Shown: positions 8,147-17,748, counted from the first letter of the stretch. The stretch is DNA of 48,870 bases from Opitutales bacterium (GCA_020831525.1 JAFIGH010000033.1:1-48870), one strand, 5' to 3'. The notes: generated by a model from the letters alone, not told the origin. Numbers and translations are program-made.

Positions 8147-10786
8147 ATGCCTCGACCCCTCATCAAGCAACTCTTCCTTGTCTTCGCCGCCGCACTTCCC
8201 GTCCTGCCACCCCTCGCCGGACAAGCCGACGACCCGCCGGATGAAGGCGTGCACATCCTCGACACACTCGTCGTGGACGCGCGGGACCAGCGCGGGTATG
8301 TTGCGTCGACGTCTATGTCCGGAACGCGCCTCGCACAGCTTGTGCGGGATCTTCCGATACCGATAGATATCATCACGGAGGATTTCATCCGCGACACCGG
8401 TGCGCTCACGGTGCGCGAGGCACTGCAGTATTCGGCGGGGCTTGAAGTAGCGGAAGATTTCGCCAACCTTGCACCCGGTCAGAGCACCCTCATGAGCCAG
8501 CAGGCCGGGGAAAATCCGTCGCCAACCGGAACGTCGTTCCGGCTGCGCGGGTTTGTCACGCAGGCGGTCCTTCGCAACGGGTTCCGGCGCGAGGGCAGTT
8601 CCGACACGATCAATGTCGTACAGGTGGATGTCGTGCGCGGCCCCAACGCGCTCCTTTACGGCATCGGCAACTTCGGCGGCGTGGTCAATTATGTCACGCG
8701 CCAGCCCTACGATGAATACGGCGCAAGTCTACGTGTCAGCGTGGGAAGCCACGCCTTCTACCGCGCACAGGTGGACGTTACGGGACCGATCACTGAGGAT
8801 CTCTATTTCCGCCTCCCCTTGATGTACCAAGACCGCGAAAACTGGTTTGACCACTTCCGCGAGCGCCGGCGCGGGATCGCACCTGTGATCACCTACAGAA
8901 TCGGGACCCGCACCCGCGTGCAACTGGAATTTGATTATTACGAAACCGAGCGCACGCTTCCGGAAAACCCGCTCAGCCAGAATCTCCGCTCGCAGGTGAC
9001 GCTCCCTTTCATTGACGGCACGCACCATCCGGTGAACCTCGGGTTCCTCGACTACCCGGACCGGTCGTTCCGCTACACAGGGCCCGACACTTACAACAAC
9101 CAAGAGGATCTCGGGGCACTCGCACAGGTGACCCATGCCTTCACCGATCAGCTCGCCCTGAATGTCGGCTACTATTGGAGCCGGACGCGCGTGCGTCAGT
9201 TGCACAGCGGCCTGAACCTCCGGCCCATTGCGGACATGCTCAGTCCGACCCTCACCGGCGAAACCAACCGCGCGCGCTATCCGTGGGCCTACGTTCGCGC
9301 GCACGAGCGTTACGACGAGTGGAGCGCGGAGGAGTTCTACGCCCTGCAATACAACTGGAGCCGCTCGGAACGCCGGCGCTGGCGCAACCAAGCGCGCGGC
9401 GAGCTGGTCTACAAACCGGAATTGTTCGGCCTCAACCACACCTTCATGAGCGGCTATACCTACGACCGCCTCGAGCAGTCGATCCTTCCATGGAGCCTGA
9501 AGGACCGCACCCGCGACCCCACCTCTTTGGAGACAAATGATTTCACCGGGTTGCAGGGTTCGCGTCCGCGTTACCAGTCGATCCACAACCGTGCGCCCAT
9601 TCGCTTCAGCCTCTTTCCCGGCGAGGAGTTTATGCTCACAGCCGATCCCGTGAAGAGTTTTATCGGCGAGGCGCACGGCGCCTACCTCATCTACCAGTCC
9701 GCCTTCTTCAACGAACGCCTGCGCACGGTCGGCGGCCTCCGCTACGACCGCTTCCAAATCCTCCGCGAGACGCGTTACAACGCGGCGGAGTCCAACGAAG
9801 CCGTCGGCGACCTCAGCCTCATCGGTCGCAAGAAACCCTTCAAGACGCGCCAGAATCCCACCTCCCAGTGGAATTACTCCCTCGGCGTTTCCCTCACCGC
9901 GACGGACGCCCTCTCGGTCTTCGCCCTCACGGCGAGCGCGCTGGATCCCGAAACGACCGGCGGCCAGCGCACTCCCGAGGGATTCGTCGCCGATCCGCAG
10001 AGCGGCCAAAGCTACGAACTCGGGATTAAAGCAGATTGGCTGGAGGGTAAGATCTCCGGCTCCTTCTCCATCTACCGCATCAACCGTGAAAATGTGGCCG
10101 TCTCTCCCCATCCGGGCACCCGGGCCGACTCCGGCGAGCGCATCCTTCCGCCCTCCGGTATCCACAATCCCGGATCGACCGCCTTCGACCCCGATTGGAT
10201 TGCCTCCGGGCGCGACGCCCCCGGCAGCAGCGCCCTGCGTGAGGACCGTTCGGAAGGAATCGATACGCAGATCTTTCTCATCGGTCTCGTACCGAATTTT
10301 GAAACAATTCTCAGTTTCAGCTACAACCGATACTCCATCCGCGACGCCGTTTTCTTTCTCTACGAGGGCAAACAGGACGGAGAGTTTGTCTTCGAGCGCG
10401 TGAAGGCGCGCGCCTTCAACGAGGAAACCGGCACGAGCCTCCCGTGGGACGACTCGCGCCTCAACAACGACACACCGAAATATTCCTTCCGCATCTGGAA
10501 CAAATACACCTTCCGCGACAACGCGCTCGACGGATTCAACATCGCCGTCGGGGTACGCTGGTCGGACCGGCGCGAAGCCTCTTTCGGTTTTGCCGATAAC
10601 CCCTCTTACAAGATCATCCCCGACCGCACCTCGGTCGACCTCGCCTTCGGCTACGCAATCAACGTGCGTGACCTCGAAATCGATCTGCGCGTCAACGTCT
10701 ACAACCTCCTCGACGACGACAAAGTCTACGGCTACGTCCACACCGAACCCCGCAACTGGCGCATGTCCGCCTCGGTCCGGTTCTGA
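8147..10786 (+). CDS. TonB-dependent outer-membrane receptor (FhuA/FpvA-type plug and barrel)
   Basis: An 879-residue receptor. The signal peptide is LFLVFAAALPVLPPLAGQA. The plug domain spans about residues 45-185, with DLPIPIDIITEDFIRDTGAL, RLRGF and the plug signature VDVVRGPNALLYGIGNFGG. The rest is a 22-strand-type beta barrel ending in the expected C-terminal phenylalanine (SASVRF). There is a TonB-box-like stretch near the N-terminus (HILDTLVVDA) and no STN signalling domain. The closest family is the siderophore-type receptors, but in Opitutae-like bacteria this subfamily is expanded and is not reliably iron-specific. The frame is open upstream from 7946 inside the preceding gene; the ATG at 8147 is chosen because it begins the signal peptide. 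It lies between two secreted proteins that share a domain, with gaps of 25 and 35 bp, so one transcript is very likely. Confidence 0.93.
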   Translation: MPRPLIKQLFLVFAAALPVLPPLAGQADDPPDEGVHILDTLVVDARDQRGYVASTSMSGTRLAQLVRDLPIPIDIITEDFIRDTGALTVREALQYSAGLEVAEDFANLAPGQSTLMSQQAGENPSPTGTSFRLRGFVTQAVLRNGFRREGSSDTINVVQVDVVRGPNALLYGIGNFGGVVNYVTRQPYDEYGASLRVSVGSHAFYRAQVDVTGPITEDLYFRLPLMYQDRENWFDHFRERRRGIAPVITYRIGTRTRVQLEFDYYETERTLPENPLSQNLRSQVTLPFIDGTHHPVNLGFLDYPDRSFRYTGPDTYNNQEDLGALAQVTHAFTDQLALNVGYYWSRTRVRQLHSGLNLRPIADMLSPTLTGETNRARYPWAYVRAHERYDEWSAEEFYALQYNWSRSERRRWRNQARGELVYKPELFGLNHTFMSGYTYDRLEQSILPWSLKDRTRDPTSLETNDFTGLQGSRPRYQSIHNRAPIRFSLFPGEEFMLTADPVKSFIGEAHGAYLIYQSAFFNERLRTVGGLRYDRFQILRETRYNAAESNEAVGDLSLIGRKKPFKTRQNPTSQWNYSLGVSLTATDALSVFALTASALDPETTGGQRTPEGFVADPQSGQSYELGIKADWLEGKISGSFSIYRINRENVAVSPHPGTRADSGERILPPSGIHNPGSTAFDPDWIASGRDAPGSSALREDRSEGIDTQIFLIGLVPNFETILSFSYNRYSIRDAVFFLYEGKQDGEFVFERVKARAFNEETGTSLPWDDSRLNNDTPKYSFRIWNKYTFRDNALDGFNIAVGVRWSDRREASFGFADNPSYKIIPDRTSVDLAFGYAINVRDLEIDLRVNVYNLLDDDKVYGYVHTEPRNWRMSASVRF

Positions 10787-10821
10787 AGCGCCGTCCACCC
10801 GCAACATTCACTTCCGCCGCC

Positions 10822-13800
10822 ATGCTCTCAAGATTGACACCCGCCTTTCTTCCGGCCCTGCTCGTCTCCGCGGTGCTCGCCGGACAGTCCGCCGACACTT
10901 CCAACTTAGTGCGCGAGTCCGCCACCTTTCTGACCACCGGAGGCATCGCCGAGGGGAACAACCCCATCAACATCTTCGCCACAGAGGGCGGCGACTCTGT
11001 CACCGGTATCCCCTTCGACGAATTCATTGAAATCTTCAACACGGCGCGTGCCGAGGGACGGGGCGGAGTCATCGATTTTGATAATCCGGTATACGGCGAT
11101 CCCATTCTCGACTACGACCGCACGGGAGTGCGCGCATTCATTCAGGCACAAGTCCGCGGACAAAGCTTCGACTCGCAGGCCGAGGCACAGGCCGCCATCG
11201 AAGCAGCGCGCTCGCTCGCCTACGACAGCGGCGTAGTCGACCGCTCGGCGCGCGGCCCGGTGATCAACCGCCTCGACCCCTCCCTCGATGACCCTTCGCC
11301 CGGCGCTCCGGGCGAGGATATCCTCTTCGACAAGACCATCGGCCTCTTTGGCCACGCAGGCGAGCGCCGTCTCGTCCTGCGGCGCGGCCCGCAACACTAT
11401 ATGGAGGGCGATCTCGCCTCGCGCGAAGCGCCCGCCTCCGAGAACCTGCAGACTGTCAACGACAACTACTTCACCCACGTAGCACGCTCCACTTATGGCG
11501 ACGGGGGACGCCCCGGTCCCCTGCCGGTGTCCCTTCCGTTCTCGCGCAACGGCGGCATGACGGATCTTCTCATCGATCCGCGCGACAATGTGACCGCCGT
11601 CGGATTCGTTCTCCTAAGCGCCGGAAATTTTCAATACTGGCAGGGGCTCGGCGCACTGCCGGACAACACGGAAAACAAGCGCGTGCTCGTGGAGTTTTCA
11701 GACGGCTCAACGGACCTGCTCACATCGACCACGCTCGACTCCAGCGGCGGCGGCGACACGTTCTTCGGCATCCGCGCCCCGGAAGGCACAAGCATTGTCC
11801 GCCTCAAAATGCGCGTAATCGGCCGCAACTGGCGCACCCGCACCTTTCTCGACGACTTCGCGTTTGTCACGGAGCCCTCGGCACCGTTTATTGCCAGCGC
11901 GCCGGAGGTCCGCGGATCGGCGGGCGCCCCCTTCTATCACCGCCTGCTGACAGCGCAGGAGCCCGAAGAAGTCACACTTGAGGGACTCCCCGCCGGTCTC
12001 GCGTTTGACGCGGACACCGGGCTGATCTCGGGAATCCCCGCCGAAACCGGAGACTATGCCGTCGCCGTCACGCTGACGAACGAGGTGGGTACAACCGAGG
12101 AGGTGATCGACTTTCACATCGGACCGTCCGTGGACGGAGAGCAGGTTCCCCGCATCCTGAGCGTTCCGGAGATCGCGGTCACCGTCGGCCGCGAGCTTGC
12201 CCCCGCGCCCGTCGTCACGTCTCTCGACGACGCAGTCCTGCCCGGCGAACTCAACTACTTCACCCTTGTCTTCCGACTGGGCGACGACGGCACGCGCACC
12301 CTCCTCCCCCTCGAAGCAACGGGGCTGGGCATCGCGGCGGGCGTGTTCTCCGGCACACCGGACCAGCCCGCCCAAGTCGGCACCTATGAGATCGAGGTCT
12401 TCGTCACGAACGACCACGGCGGCGACCGTGCCGCCACGCTCCTCAACATTTTCCCGGTCGTCCCCGGCCCGAACTTCGCGGGCGACGAGGCGACCGACCT
12501 GATGTGGCGCGACAACGCCTCCGGCCGCGTCTACACCCTCAACGCCCAGGGCAACTTTCTCGACGCCGAAGGCGCCTTCGGGATGCGCCCGCAATGGGTC
12601 CCGCGCGACGCCGGACTGACCGTTGAAACGTCAACCTTTCTCGGCACAGGCGATCTCGACGGCAACAACCACACCGACATCGTCGCCCGCACACCCGGCA
12701 CAGGGCACATCGACTTCCGTTATTTCCATGCCGGGGACACCGCAGCGCAGACACACCGCGTCGACGAATTGAGCGGCGGTTGGGAGGTCCTCATGGCGGG
12801 CGACATGCGGGGCGACGGCCACCTGAGCTTTTTGTGGCACCGTCCGGCGACGCACGACTACGACATCTGGCACATGGTCGACCGCGATTTGCGGTGGTCA
12901 GGGATACTTTTCGCCGACGGTATTGCGCGCGAATTCGTTCTCGATGGTGACTTCGACGGCGACGGCACACGGGACCTCCTCTTCCGGCGGTCGCCGGGCG
13001 TCTACGAACTGGTCAACATACGCATCCTCACCGGAACGGGCCTCGTTGACTACACGTCGGAGACCTTCTCTATGCCGTCCCCCGACTGGAAGCCGCACAT
13101 GGCGGCGGATCTCACGGGCAACGGCGCCGACGACCTGTTGTGGAAAAACCATTACTCCGGGGAAGTGACCGCGTGGATTATGTCGGGAGCGGTCGTGCCT
13201 GCGGACGCCCGCGCGTCGGCAGGGGAGAACAACGACAGCGATGCCCCCGCCGACGCGCTTCCCGGCATCACCGTCCTACCGTTCGGAACCCGTTTCGAGG
13301 TCCTCGCCGCGCTCGACGTCGACGAAGACCAGCGCAACGACCTCATCCTCCAGCACCGCGAGACCCGTACGCTCCACCTGATGCTCATGGACGGTCCCGC
13401 GCCCAAGGCGCCGCTCATCACCCTCGATATCGACGGAGAGCACCTTGAGATTGTCGCGGCGGGCGACTACAATGCGGACAAGCGGGAAGACCTCCTCGTC
13501 CGCAATACCGCCACAGGCGAGGTGCGGTTCAAACTCATGGGGCCGTCGGGCGTTGCGGAGAGTCACAAACTCGGTGTCTTCGGCGACAACATCAAGTTCA
13601 TCACACCGCGCATCCTCTCGAGCAACCTCACGCCGCCGACGGGCCGCGACGCGCCCGTGCCACCGTGGACGCAGGCCACGCCGCTCGGCGACCGCTTCTT
13701 CCACCTCGAGGGCTTCGGCACCTTTTACGATCCTCCGGGAGGCGGCTGGATCTACCATGAAGACCACGGCATCATCGGTGTCGCCGGGGACAGCCCGGAG

Positions 13801-13992
13801 AGCATTTGGCTGATCGACTATGCCCTCGGATGGTTCTGGACCAATACCAGTATCTACCCGTGGATGTATTACCCGAATCCCATCCAGACCACATGGATCT
13901 ACTACGCGCGCGGCACGAAAAACCCCCGCTGGCTCTACTTCCACGCTTTCGCCGAGTGGATCACGGACGAAGAACTACTTGAGTTTCTCTGA
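10822..13992 (+). CDS. Secreted protein with shared domain, putative Ig domains, VCBS-like repeats and aromatic C-terminal module
   Basis: A 1056-residue exported protein. It has a signal peptide (FLPALLVSAVLAGQSA), a domain at about 72-351 homologous to residues 519-767 of the protein at 5404-8121 (FNTARAEGRGGVIDFD near the start, TFFGIRAPEG and FLDDFAFVT near the end), and two putative-Ig (He_PIG-like) domains at about 354-433 and 443-552. Five VCBS/FG-GAP-like repeats follow at about 553-930, with calcium-loop patterns GDLDGNNHTD, GDFDGDGTRD, ADLTGNGADD, LDVDEDQRND and GDYNADKRED. The C-terminal ~110 residues are rich in Trp, Tyr and Gly (GGWIYHEDHG, ALGWFWTN, TTWIYYARG). It starts 35 bp after the receptor and ends 23 bp before the protease. 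The architecture suggests a calcium-stabilised surface adhesin or receptor partner; the ligand is unknown. Confidence 0.82.
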   Translation: MLSRLTPAFLPALLVSAVLAGQSADTSNLVRESATFLTTGGIAEGNNPINIFATEGGDSVTGIPFDEFIEIFNTARAEGRGGVIDFDNPVYGDPILDYDRTGVRAFIQAQVRGQSFDSQAEAQAAIEAARSLAYDSGVVDRSARGPVINRLDPSLDDPSPGAPGEDILFDKTIGLFGHAGERRLVLRRGPQHYMEGDLASREAPASENLQTVNDNYFTHVARSTYGDGGRPGPLPVSLPFSRNGGMTDLLIDPRDNVTAVGFVLLSAGNFQYWQGLGALPDNTENKRVLVEFSDGSTDLLTSTTLDSSGGGDTFFGIRAPEGTSIVRLKMRVIGRNWRTRTFLDDFAFVTEPSAPFIASAPEVRGSAGAPFYHRLLTAQEPEEVTLEGLPAGLAFDADTGLISGIPAETGDYAVAVTLTNEVGTTEEVIDFHIGPSVDGEQVPRILSVPEIAVTVGRELAPAPVVTSLDDAVLPGELNYFTLVFRLGDDGTRTLLPLEATGLGIAAGVFSGTPDQPAQVGTYEIEVFVTNDHGGDRAATLLNIFPVVPGPNFAGDEATDLMWRDNASGRVYTLNAQGNFLDAEGAFGMRPQWVPRDAGLTVETSTFLGTGDLDGNNHTDIVARTPGTGHIDFRYFHAGDTAAQTHRVDELSGGWEVLMAGDMRGDGHLSFLWHRPATHDYDIWHMVDRDLRWSGILFADGIAREFVLDGDFDGDGTRDLLFRRSPGVYELVNIRILTGTGLVDYTSETFSMPSPDWKPHMAADLTGNGADDLLWKNHYSGEVTAWIMSGAVVPADARASAGENNDSDAPADALPGITVLPFGTRFEVLAALDVDEDQRNDLILQHRETRTLHLMLMDGPAPKAPLITLDIDGEHLEIVAAGDYNADKREDLLVRNTATGEVRFKLMGPSGVAESHKLGVFGDNIKFITPRILSSNLTPPTGRDAPVPPWTQATPLGDRFFHLEGFGTFYDPPGGGWIYHEDHGIIGVAGDSPESIWLIDYALGWFWTNTSIYPWMYYPNPIQTTWIYYARGTKNPRWLYFHAFAEWITDEELLEFL

Positions 13993-14015
13993 GGGGTCGG
14001 TTGTTCTCCGCGGCA

Positions 14016-15881
14016 ATGAAGTTACGTCGATTTCCACGCCTGTTTCTTGCCCTCGTATGCATCTCCGCTACTGCCGCGGCAGAGCAACTGCAGGACAACG
14101 AACGCATTGTTATCGAGCGACTGGACGACCTGCCCCGCCTCGCCTACCCGGCGGAGATGCCCTTGGAAGAGTGGCTGGAGGATCGCGACGCCCTCCTCGA
14201 CCTCGCCCGGCGGGTGGAGACCGACATGCGCGAACGCCTCGAACGCTTCGACATCCGCGATGCCTCCACCCTGCGCGCCACGCACAACACCCTGCGCACA
14301 ATCGCCTACCTCCGCGGAGACCACGATGCGGCCCTGCGCCATATTGAAACGATCCGGGAGTTGCAGGAGAAGCCCGGCGACCGCCTCACAAACGGGCTTC
14401 TGCTCGAAGCCGTCATCGAGGCGGAGCGGCGCGGCGAAGCGTTCACCGATGTCTACGCCGCCAAACTCGCCGACCTGCCGTGGTCCGTTGTCAACGAAAG
14501 CATCCTAGACCTCCGCGCCGGGCTCCAGACGATGGGCGAAGGGCTCTACCGCGGGGCGCTGCGCTCGCAGATGCAGCCGGTCGTCGACCAGTCCGGCGAA
14601 CTCAGTCTCGGCATCGCCACGTCCCTCATTAGCTTCCGCTACATGTTCGACGCCATCCTGCCGCGGCGCGACGACGCCGTGGAGGTGCTCACGGAATACA
14701 TCGAGGCCAACCGCGAGGACAAGCCCGACATCTGGGCGGAGCGTTCCGTCGACCTCACGGACCGCGACGACCTCACCCCGGTCATCGTCGCGGTGTGGGA
14801 CAGCGGGCTCGACCCGGAAGTCTTCGAACCCATGGGCAATCTCTGGCGCAATCCGGACGAAGCGCACGACGGCACCGACACCTCGGGCAACGGATGGGTG
14901 GACGACGTCCACGGCATCGGCTGGGACAAAGACTACCGCCGCGAAGCCGGCGAACTCATGCCCCTCACCGAGGAGGAACGCGCCCGCTATCCGGAGAGCG
15001 TCGCGCTCACGAAGGGCTTCACCGATCTCCAGGCGGGCGTCGACAGCCCCGAGGCGCAGCTCGTGCGCGAACGCATGTCCGGTCTCGAGCCCGAGGCCTA
15101 CGAAGAATTCGTCGAAAACCTCAGTCTCTTCGGCTCCTACGTGCACGGCACGCACGTCGCGGGCATCGCGGCGGAGGGCAATCCCGCCATCCGCCTGCTC
15201 AACGCGCGCATCACTTTCGGCCACAAACTCCTCCCCGAAAAGCCGACCCTCGAACTCGCCGTGCGCTCCGCCCGCGCCACCCGCGATGCCGTTGCCTACT
15301 TCCGTGAAAACGGCGTGCGCGTCGTCAACATGAGCTGGGGCGGCACCCAGGCGGGCTACGAATACGCCCTCCAGGCCAACGGCGTGGGCGACGATGCCGA
15401 AATGCGCGCGGAAATGGCGCGCGTCCTCTTCGGCATCGGCTACCGCGCGCTCGTCGAAGCCATGGAAGAAGCCGAAGACATCCTCTTCATCCCCGCCGCC
15501 GGCAACAGCGACGACGACGTCGATTTCACCCAGGTCATCCCCTCTTCCATCGACCTGCCCAACGTCCTCGTCGTCGGCGCCGTCGACCAAGCGGGCGACG
15601 AAACCAGCTTCACCAGCCACGGCCGCAACGTCGCCGTGCACGCCAACGGCCTTGCCGTCGAGAGCTGGTTCCCCGGCGGCGAACGCGTCGCTATCTCCGG
15701 CACCTCCATGTCCGCGCCCAACGTCGCCAACCTCGCCGCCAAGCTCCTCGCCGTCGACCCGTCCCTCACCCCCGTCGAAGTCCGCGAGATCATCGTCTCC
15801 ACCGCCGAACGCACCGAAGACGGCCGCCGCAACCTCATCCACCCCCGCCGCGCCATGGAGGCACTCGAAGCCCGGCGGTGA
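14016..15881 (+). CDS. Subtilisin-family (S8) serine protease, exported
   Basis: A 621-residue protease with the full catalytic triad in canonical motifs: D262 in VAVWDSGLD, H377 in HGTHVAG and S564 in SGTSMSAPN. The signal peptide is RLFLALVCISATAAA. Residues 25-255 form a long N-terminal region, probably a helical prodomain. The distance from Asp to His is 115 residues, longer than in simple subtilisins, because of an acidic insertion (about 300-365). The frame begins at a TTG at 14001, but the ATG at 14016 is preferred. It is the last gene of the receptor operon, 23 bp after the preceding stop, which suggests that proteolysis is part of the operon's job, either releasing a peptide or protein substrate or maturing the surface partners. 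Confidence 0.92.
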   Translation: MKLRRFPRLFLALVCISATAAAEQLQDNERIVIERLDDLPRLAYPAEMPLEEWLEDRDALLDLARRVETDMRERLERFDIRDASTLRATHNTLRTIAYLRGDHDAALRHIETIRELQEKPGDRLTNGLLLEAVIEAERRGEAFTDVYAAKLADLPWSVVNESILDLRAGLQTMGEGLYRGALRSQMQPVVDQSGELSLGIATSLISFRYMFDAILPRRDDAVEVLTEYIEANREDKPDIWAERSVDLTDRDDLTPVIVAVWDSGLDPEVFEPMGNLWRNPDEAHDGTDTSGNGWVDDVHGIGWDKDYRREAGELMPLTEEERARYPESVALTKGFTDLQAGVDSPEAQLVRERMSGLEPEAYEEFVENLSLFGSYVHGTHVAGIAAEGNPAIRLLNARITFGHKLLPEKPTLELAVRSARATRDAVAYFRENGVRVVNMSWGGTQAGYEYALQANGVGDDAEMRAEMARVLFGIGYRALVEAMEEAEDILFIPAAGNSDDDVDFTQVIPSSIDLPNVLVVGAVDQAGDETSFTSHGRNVAVHANGLAVESWFPGGERVAISGTSMSAPNVANLAAKLLAVDPSLTPVEVREIIVSTAERTEDGRRNLIHPRRAMEALEARR

Positions 15882-15943
15882 TTCTTCACCGCCTTCGCGA
15901 CGCAAGGCCCGATCCCGCCGGTCCAAAGCCTCAACGGCGTCGG

Positions 15944-16732
15944 CTACTCTGCGCCCCGCTCCCGCGCGGCTTCGACGAGGGCGTGGAAGAGGCGTTGCTG
16001 GCGGCGCGACTGGGGGAGGTATTCCGGGTGCCACTGGATGCCGACGGCGAAGGGATGGTCGGCGATCTCGACGCCCTGCGCGATTCCGTTCTTCTCGCGG
16101 GCGACGACACGCACCCCCTCGCCCAGCCGGTTGACGGCTTGGTTGTGCAGACTGTTCACAAGCGCCTCCTCCCCGCCGAGGACGGCGGCAAGCCGGCTGT
16201 CCGGCTCGAGGAGCACCGGCTTGCGCGGAAAGACGGTATCCACTTTTGGTGACTCCGTGTAGAACGTCCCGATGTCCTGGTGGAGGTCGCCGCCGCGTAC
16301 GACGTTCATCAGCTGCGCGCCGCGGCAGATGCCGAGCACCGGCACACCCCGGCGCAGGGCGTCGTCGAGGAGGCGCCGCTCCAGTGCGTCGCGTCCCTCG
16401 TCGACACCGGCGCGGTGGCCGAGGCTGAAGAGCTTGCGCGAGAAAAAGATGGCCAGCCCCCAGAAGACGACGGTCCACCGCGAGCGGCGGCGTTCGCGGC
16501 GCGCGGCCTCGCGCAGGGCCTCTATGGTCACGCCGCCGTAGAGGTTCGGGTCGACATCCGCCCCGCCTCCGATCACCACCGCGTCAAAGGGCGGCACCCG
16601 GTGCGCCTTCCGCGGCCGCGCGCGCACCGCCCGCCCGCCCGCCCGCCAAACCGCCAGCCGCGTGAAAAACCACGCAATGTATCCGCCCCGGTCCGGACCC
16701 GTGACGAGAACCCTCGGCCGGCGCCCCTTCAT
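15944..16732 (-). CDS. Gamma-glutamyl hydrolase/glutamine amidotransferase-like protein (peptidase C26, PuuD-like)
   Basis: A 262-residue class I glutamine-amidotransferase-fold hydrolase. The nucleophile is C136 in GICRGAQLMN, and the His-Glu pair is H235 and E237 in GIQWHPEYL, so the triad is complete. Members hydrolyse gamma-glutamyl amide bonds, as PuuD does with gamma-glutamyl-GABA. The N-terminal GGGADVDPNLYGG also fits the family. An insertion of about 35 basic and hydrophobic residues (about 72-115, including TVVFWGLAIFFSRKLFSLG) is unusual and may be a membrane-associated hairpin. The ORF extends upstream to 16894, but the ATG at 16732 overlaps the stop of the amidoligase gene as ATGA, indicating translational coupling. 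The pair probably makes and breaks the same kind of amide bond. Confidence 0.85.
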   Translation of the reverse strand: MKGRRPRVLVTGPDRGGYIAWFFTRLAVWRAGGRAVRARPRKAHRVPPFDAVVIGGGADVDPNLYGGVTIEALREAARRERRRSRWTVVFWGLAIFFSRKLFSLGHRAGVDEGRDALERRLLDDALRRGVPVLGICRGAQLMNVVRGGDLHQDIGTFYTESPKVDTVFPRKPVLLEPDSRLAAVLGGEEALVNSLHNQAVNRLGEGVRVVAREKNGIAQGVEIADHPFAVGIQWHPEYLPQSRRQQRLFHALVEAARERGAE

Positions 16733-17748
16733 GCAAACCACTCCCGGATCTTCGCCGCAATCCGCCCGGCGACCACCTGCGCCGGATGGTCGAGCCAGTG
16801 CAGCCACGACTCCGCGAGGTGGGCCATCCGCTCCTTGTCGGCGGCCACGCGTTCGACCACGACCCAGCGGTTCCACTCCGAAGCAAGGGTCCACGCCGGA
16901 TCGTTGAGCGAGCAGTTGGGCAGCCGGTAGTGGTAGGCGGGACGCGGCGACACAAGCTTGGGTTCAAACCCTTCAAAGACCACGTCCTCCCGCAGGTGCG
17001 CGAAGAGCGGCAGCATGTCGAGAGGCCGGTTGCGCGTCGGGTTGTGCCGCAGGTAGTCCCGGATGAGCGTGTCGAGGTCCGGCGCGTAGTCCGGCGCGAG
17101 GACAAGCCGCGCGTAGGCGCGCGGAAACGGGTCGATAAAGGGCGTCAACCGGCGCGACAGATCGACCTCCAGCTTCTCCTTCAACCAGTCGTAGAGAATG
17201 AGGAACGCGCGCAGGATATCGCGGATATCTGCGGCCTCGAAGGACGGCGCCTCCGGATTGAAGTGTGTCCCGAAGGCATGAAAGACGGAGGCCCGCGTGT
17301 CCTTCGCGGCGGAGGCGGCGAGGGCGGCGCGCAGCCGCTCCAGCTCAGGCAACCGCCCGAGGGGCAGCGGCGGGGCGACAATCTCCATGGGCACGATATG
17401 CCGCGCCGAGCGCGCCACAAAATCCTCCACCGACGAAAAGGTCTCCCCTTTCTCCACGCCCACCTTGCCGAGGTAGCGCTCCAGTTTGCCGTCCTTGAGG
17501 AGCGACGCGTCCAGCTCGATAGCGAAGTCGCCGAACTCCGCGAGCGAAGTGCCGCATACCTTTCCGCTCCACACGTCCTTTGTCTCCAGCCGCCCGCCGT
17601 AGACACCCGTGATAATCTCCGCGATCCCGGCCATGTCCAGGCCCGCGAACTCCAGTTCCACGCCCACCACGCGCTCGCCCCCGCCGGGAGCGGTCGTCAC
17701 CGGCGGCTTCCAGAATACCGGGGATTGCGCACTCGGACTCAGAACCAT
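16729..17748 (-). CDS. Amidoligase-family (COOH-NH2 ligase) enzyme
   Basis: A 339-residue protein matching the putative amidoligase family related to glutamine synthetase-fold and gamma-glutamylcysteine ligases. The motif VVGVELEFAGLDM holds the metal-binding glutamates; FAIELDASL and the later MEIVAPPLP give the next conserved acidic and E-hydrophobic-P blocks; HAFGTHFNPE has a conserved histidine pair. Such enzymes are predicted to form an amide bond between a carboxylate and an amine using ATP. It overlaps the C26 hydrolase by 4 bp (ATGA), a pairing consistent with a peptide- or polyamine-conjugate pathway. The frame extends to 17889, but that would run into the divergent gene starting at 17876; the ATG at 17748 leaves a 127-bp divergent promoter region and begins just before the conserved domain. 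The substrate is unknown. Confidence 0.75.
   Translation of the reverse strand: MVLSPSAQSPVFWKPPVTTAPGGGERVVGVELEFAGLDMAGIAEIITGVYGGRLETKDVWSGKVCGTSLAEFGDFAIELDASLLKDGKLERYLGKVGVEKGETFSSVEDFVARSARHIVPMEIVAPPLPLGRLPELERLRAALAASAAKDTRASVFHAFGTHFNPEAPSFEAADIRDILRAFLILYDWLKEKLEVDLSRRLTPFIDPFPRAYARLVLAPDYAPDLDTLIRDYLRHNPTRNRPLDMLPLFAHLREDVVFEGFEPKLVSPRPAYHYRLPNCSLNDPAWTLASEWNRWVVVERVAADKERMAHLAESWLHWLDHPAQVVAGRIAAKIREWFA

Noticed and set aside
8729-10807. Minus-strand frame of 692 codons opposite the TonB-dependent receptor
   Set aside because: No signal, motif or start context; the opposite strand is a complete receptor. Similar shadows at 14505-16478, 18690-20447 and 11707-12594 are rejected for the same reason.
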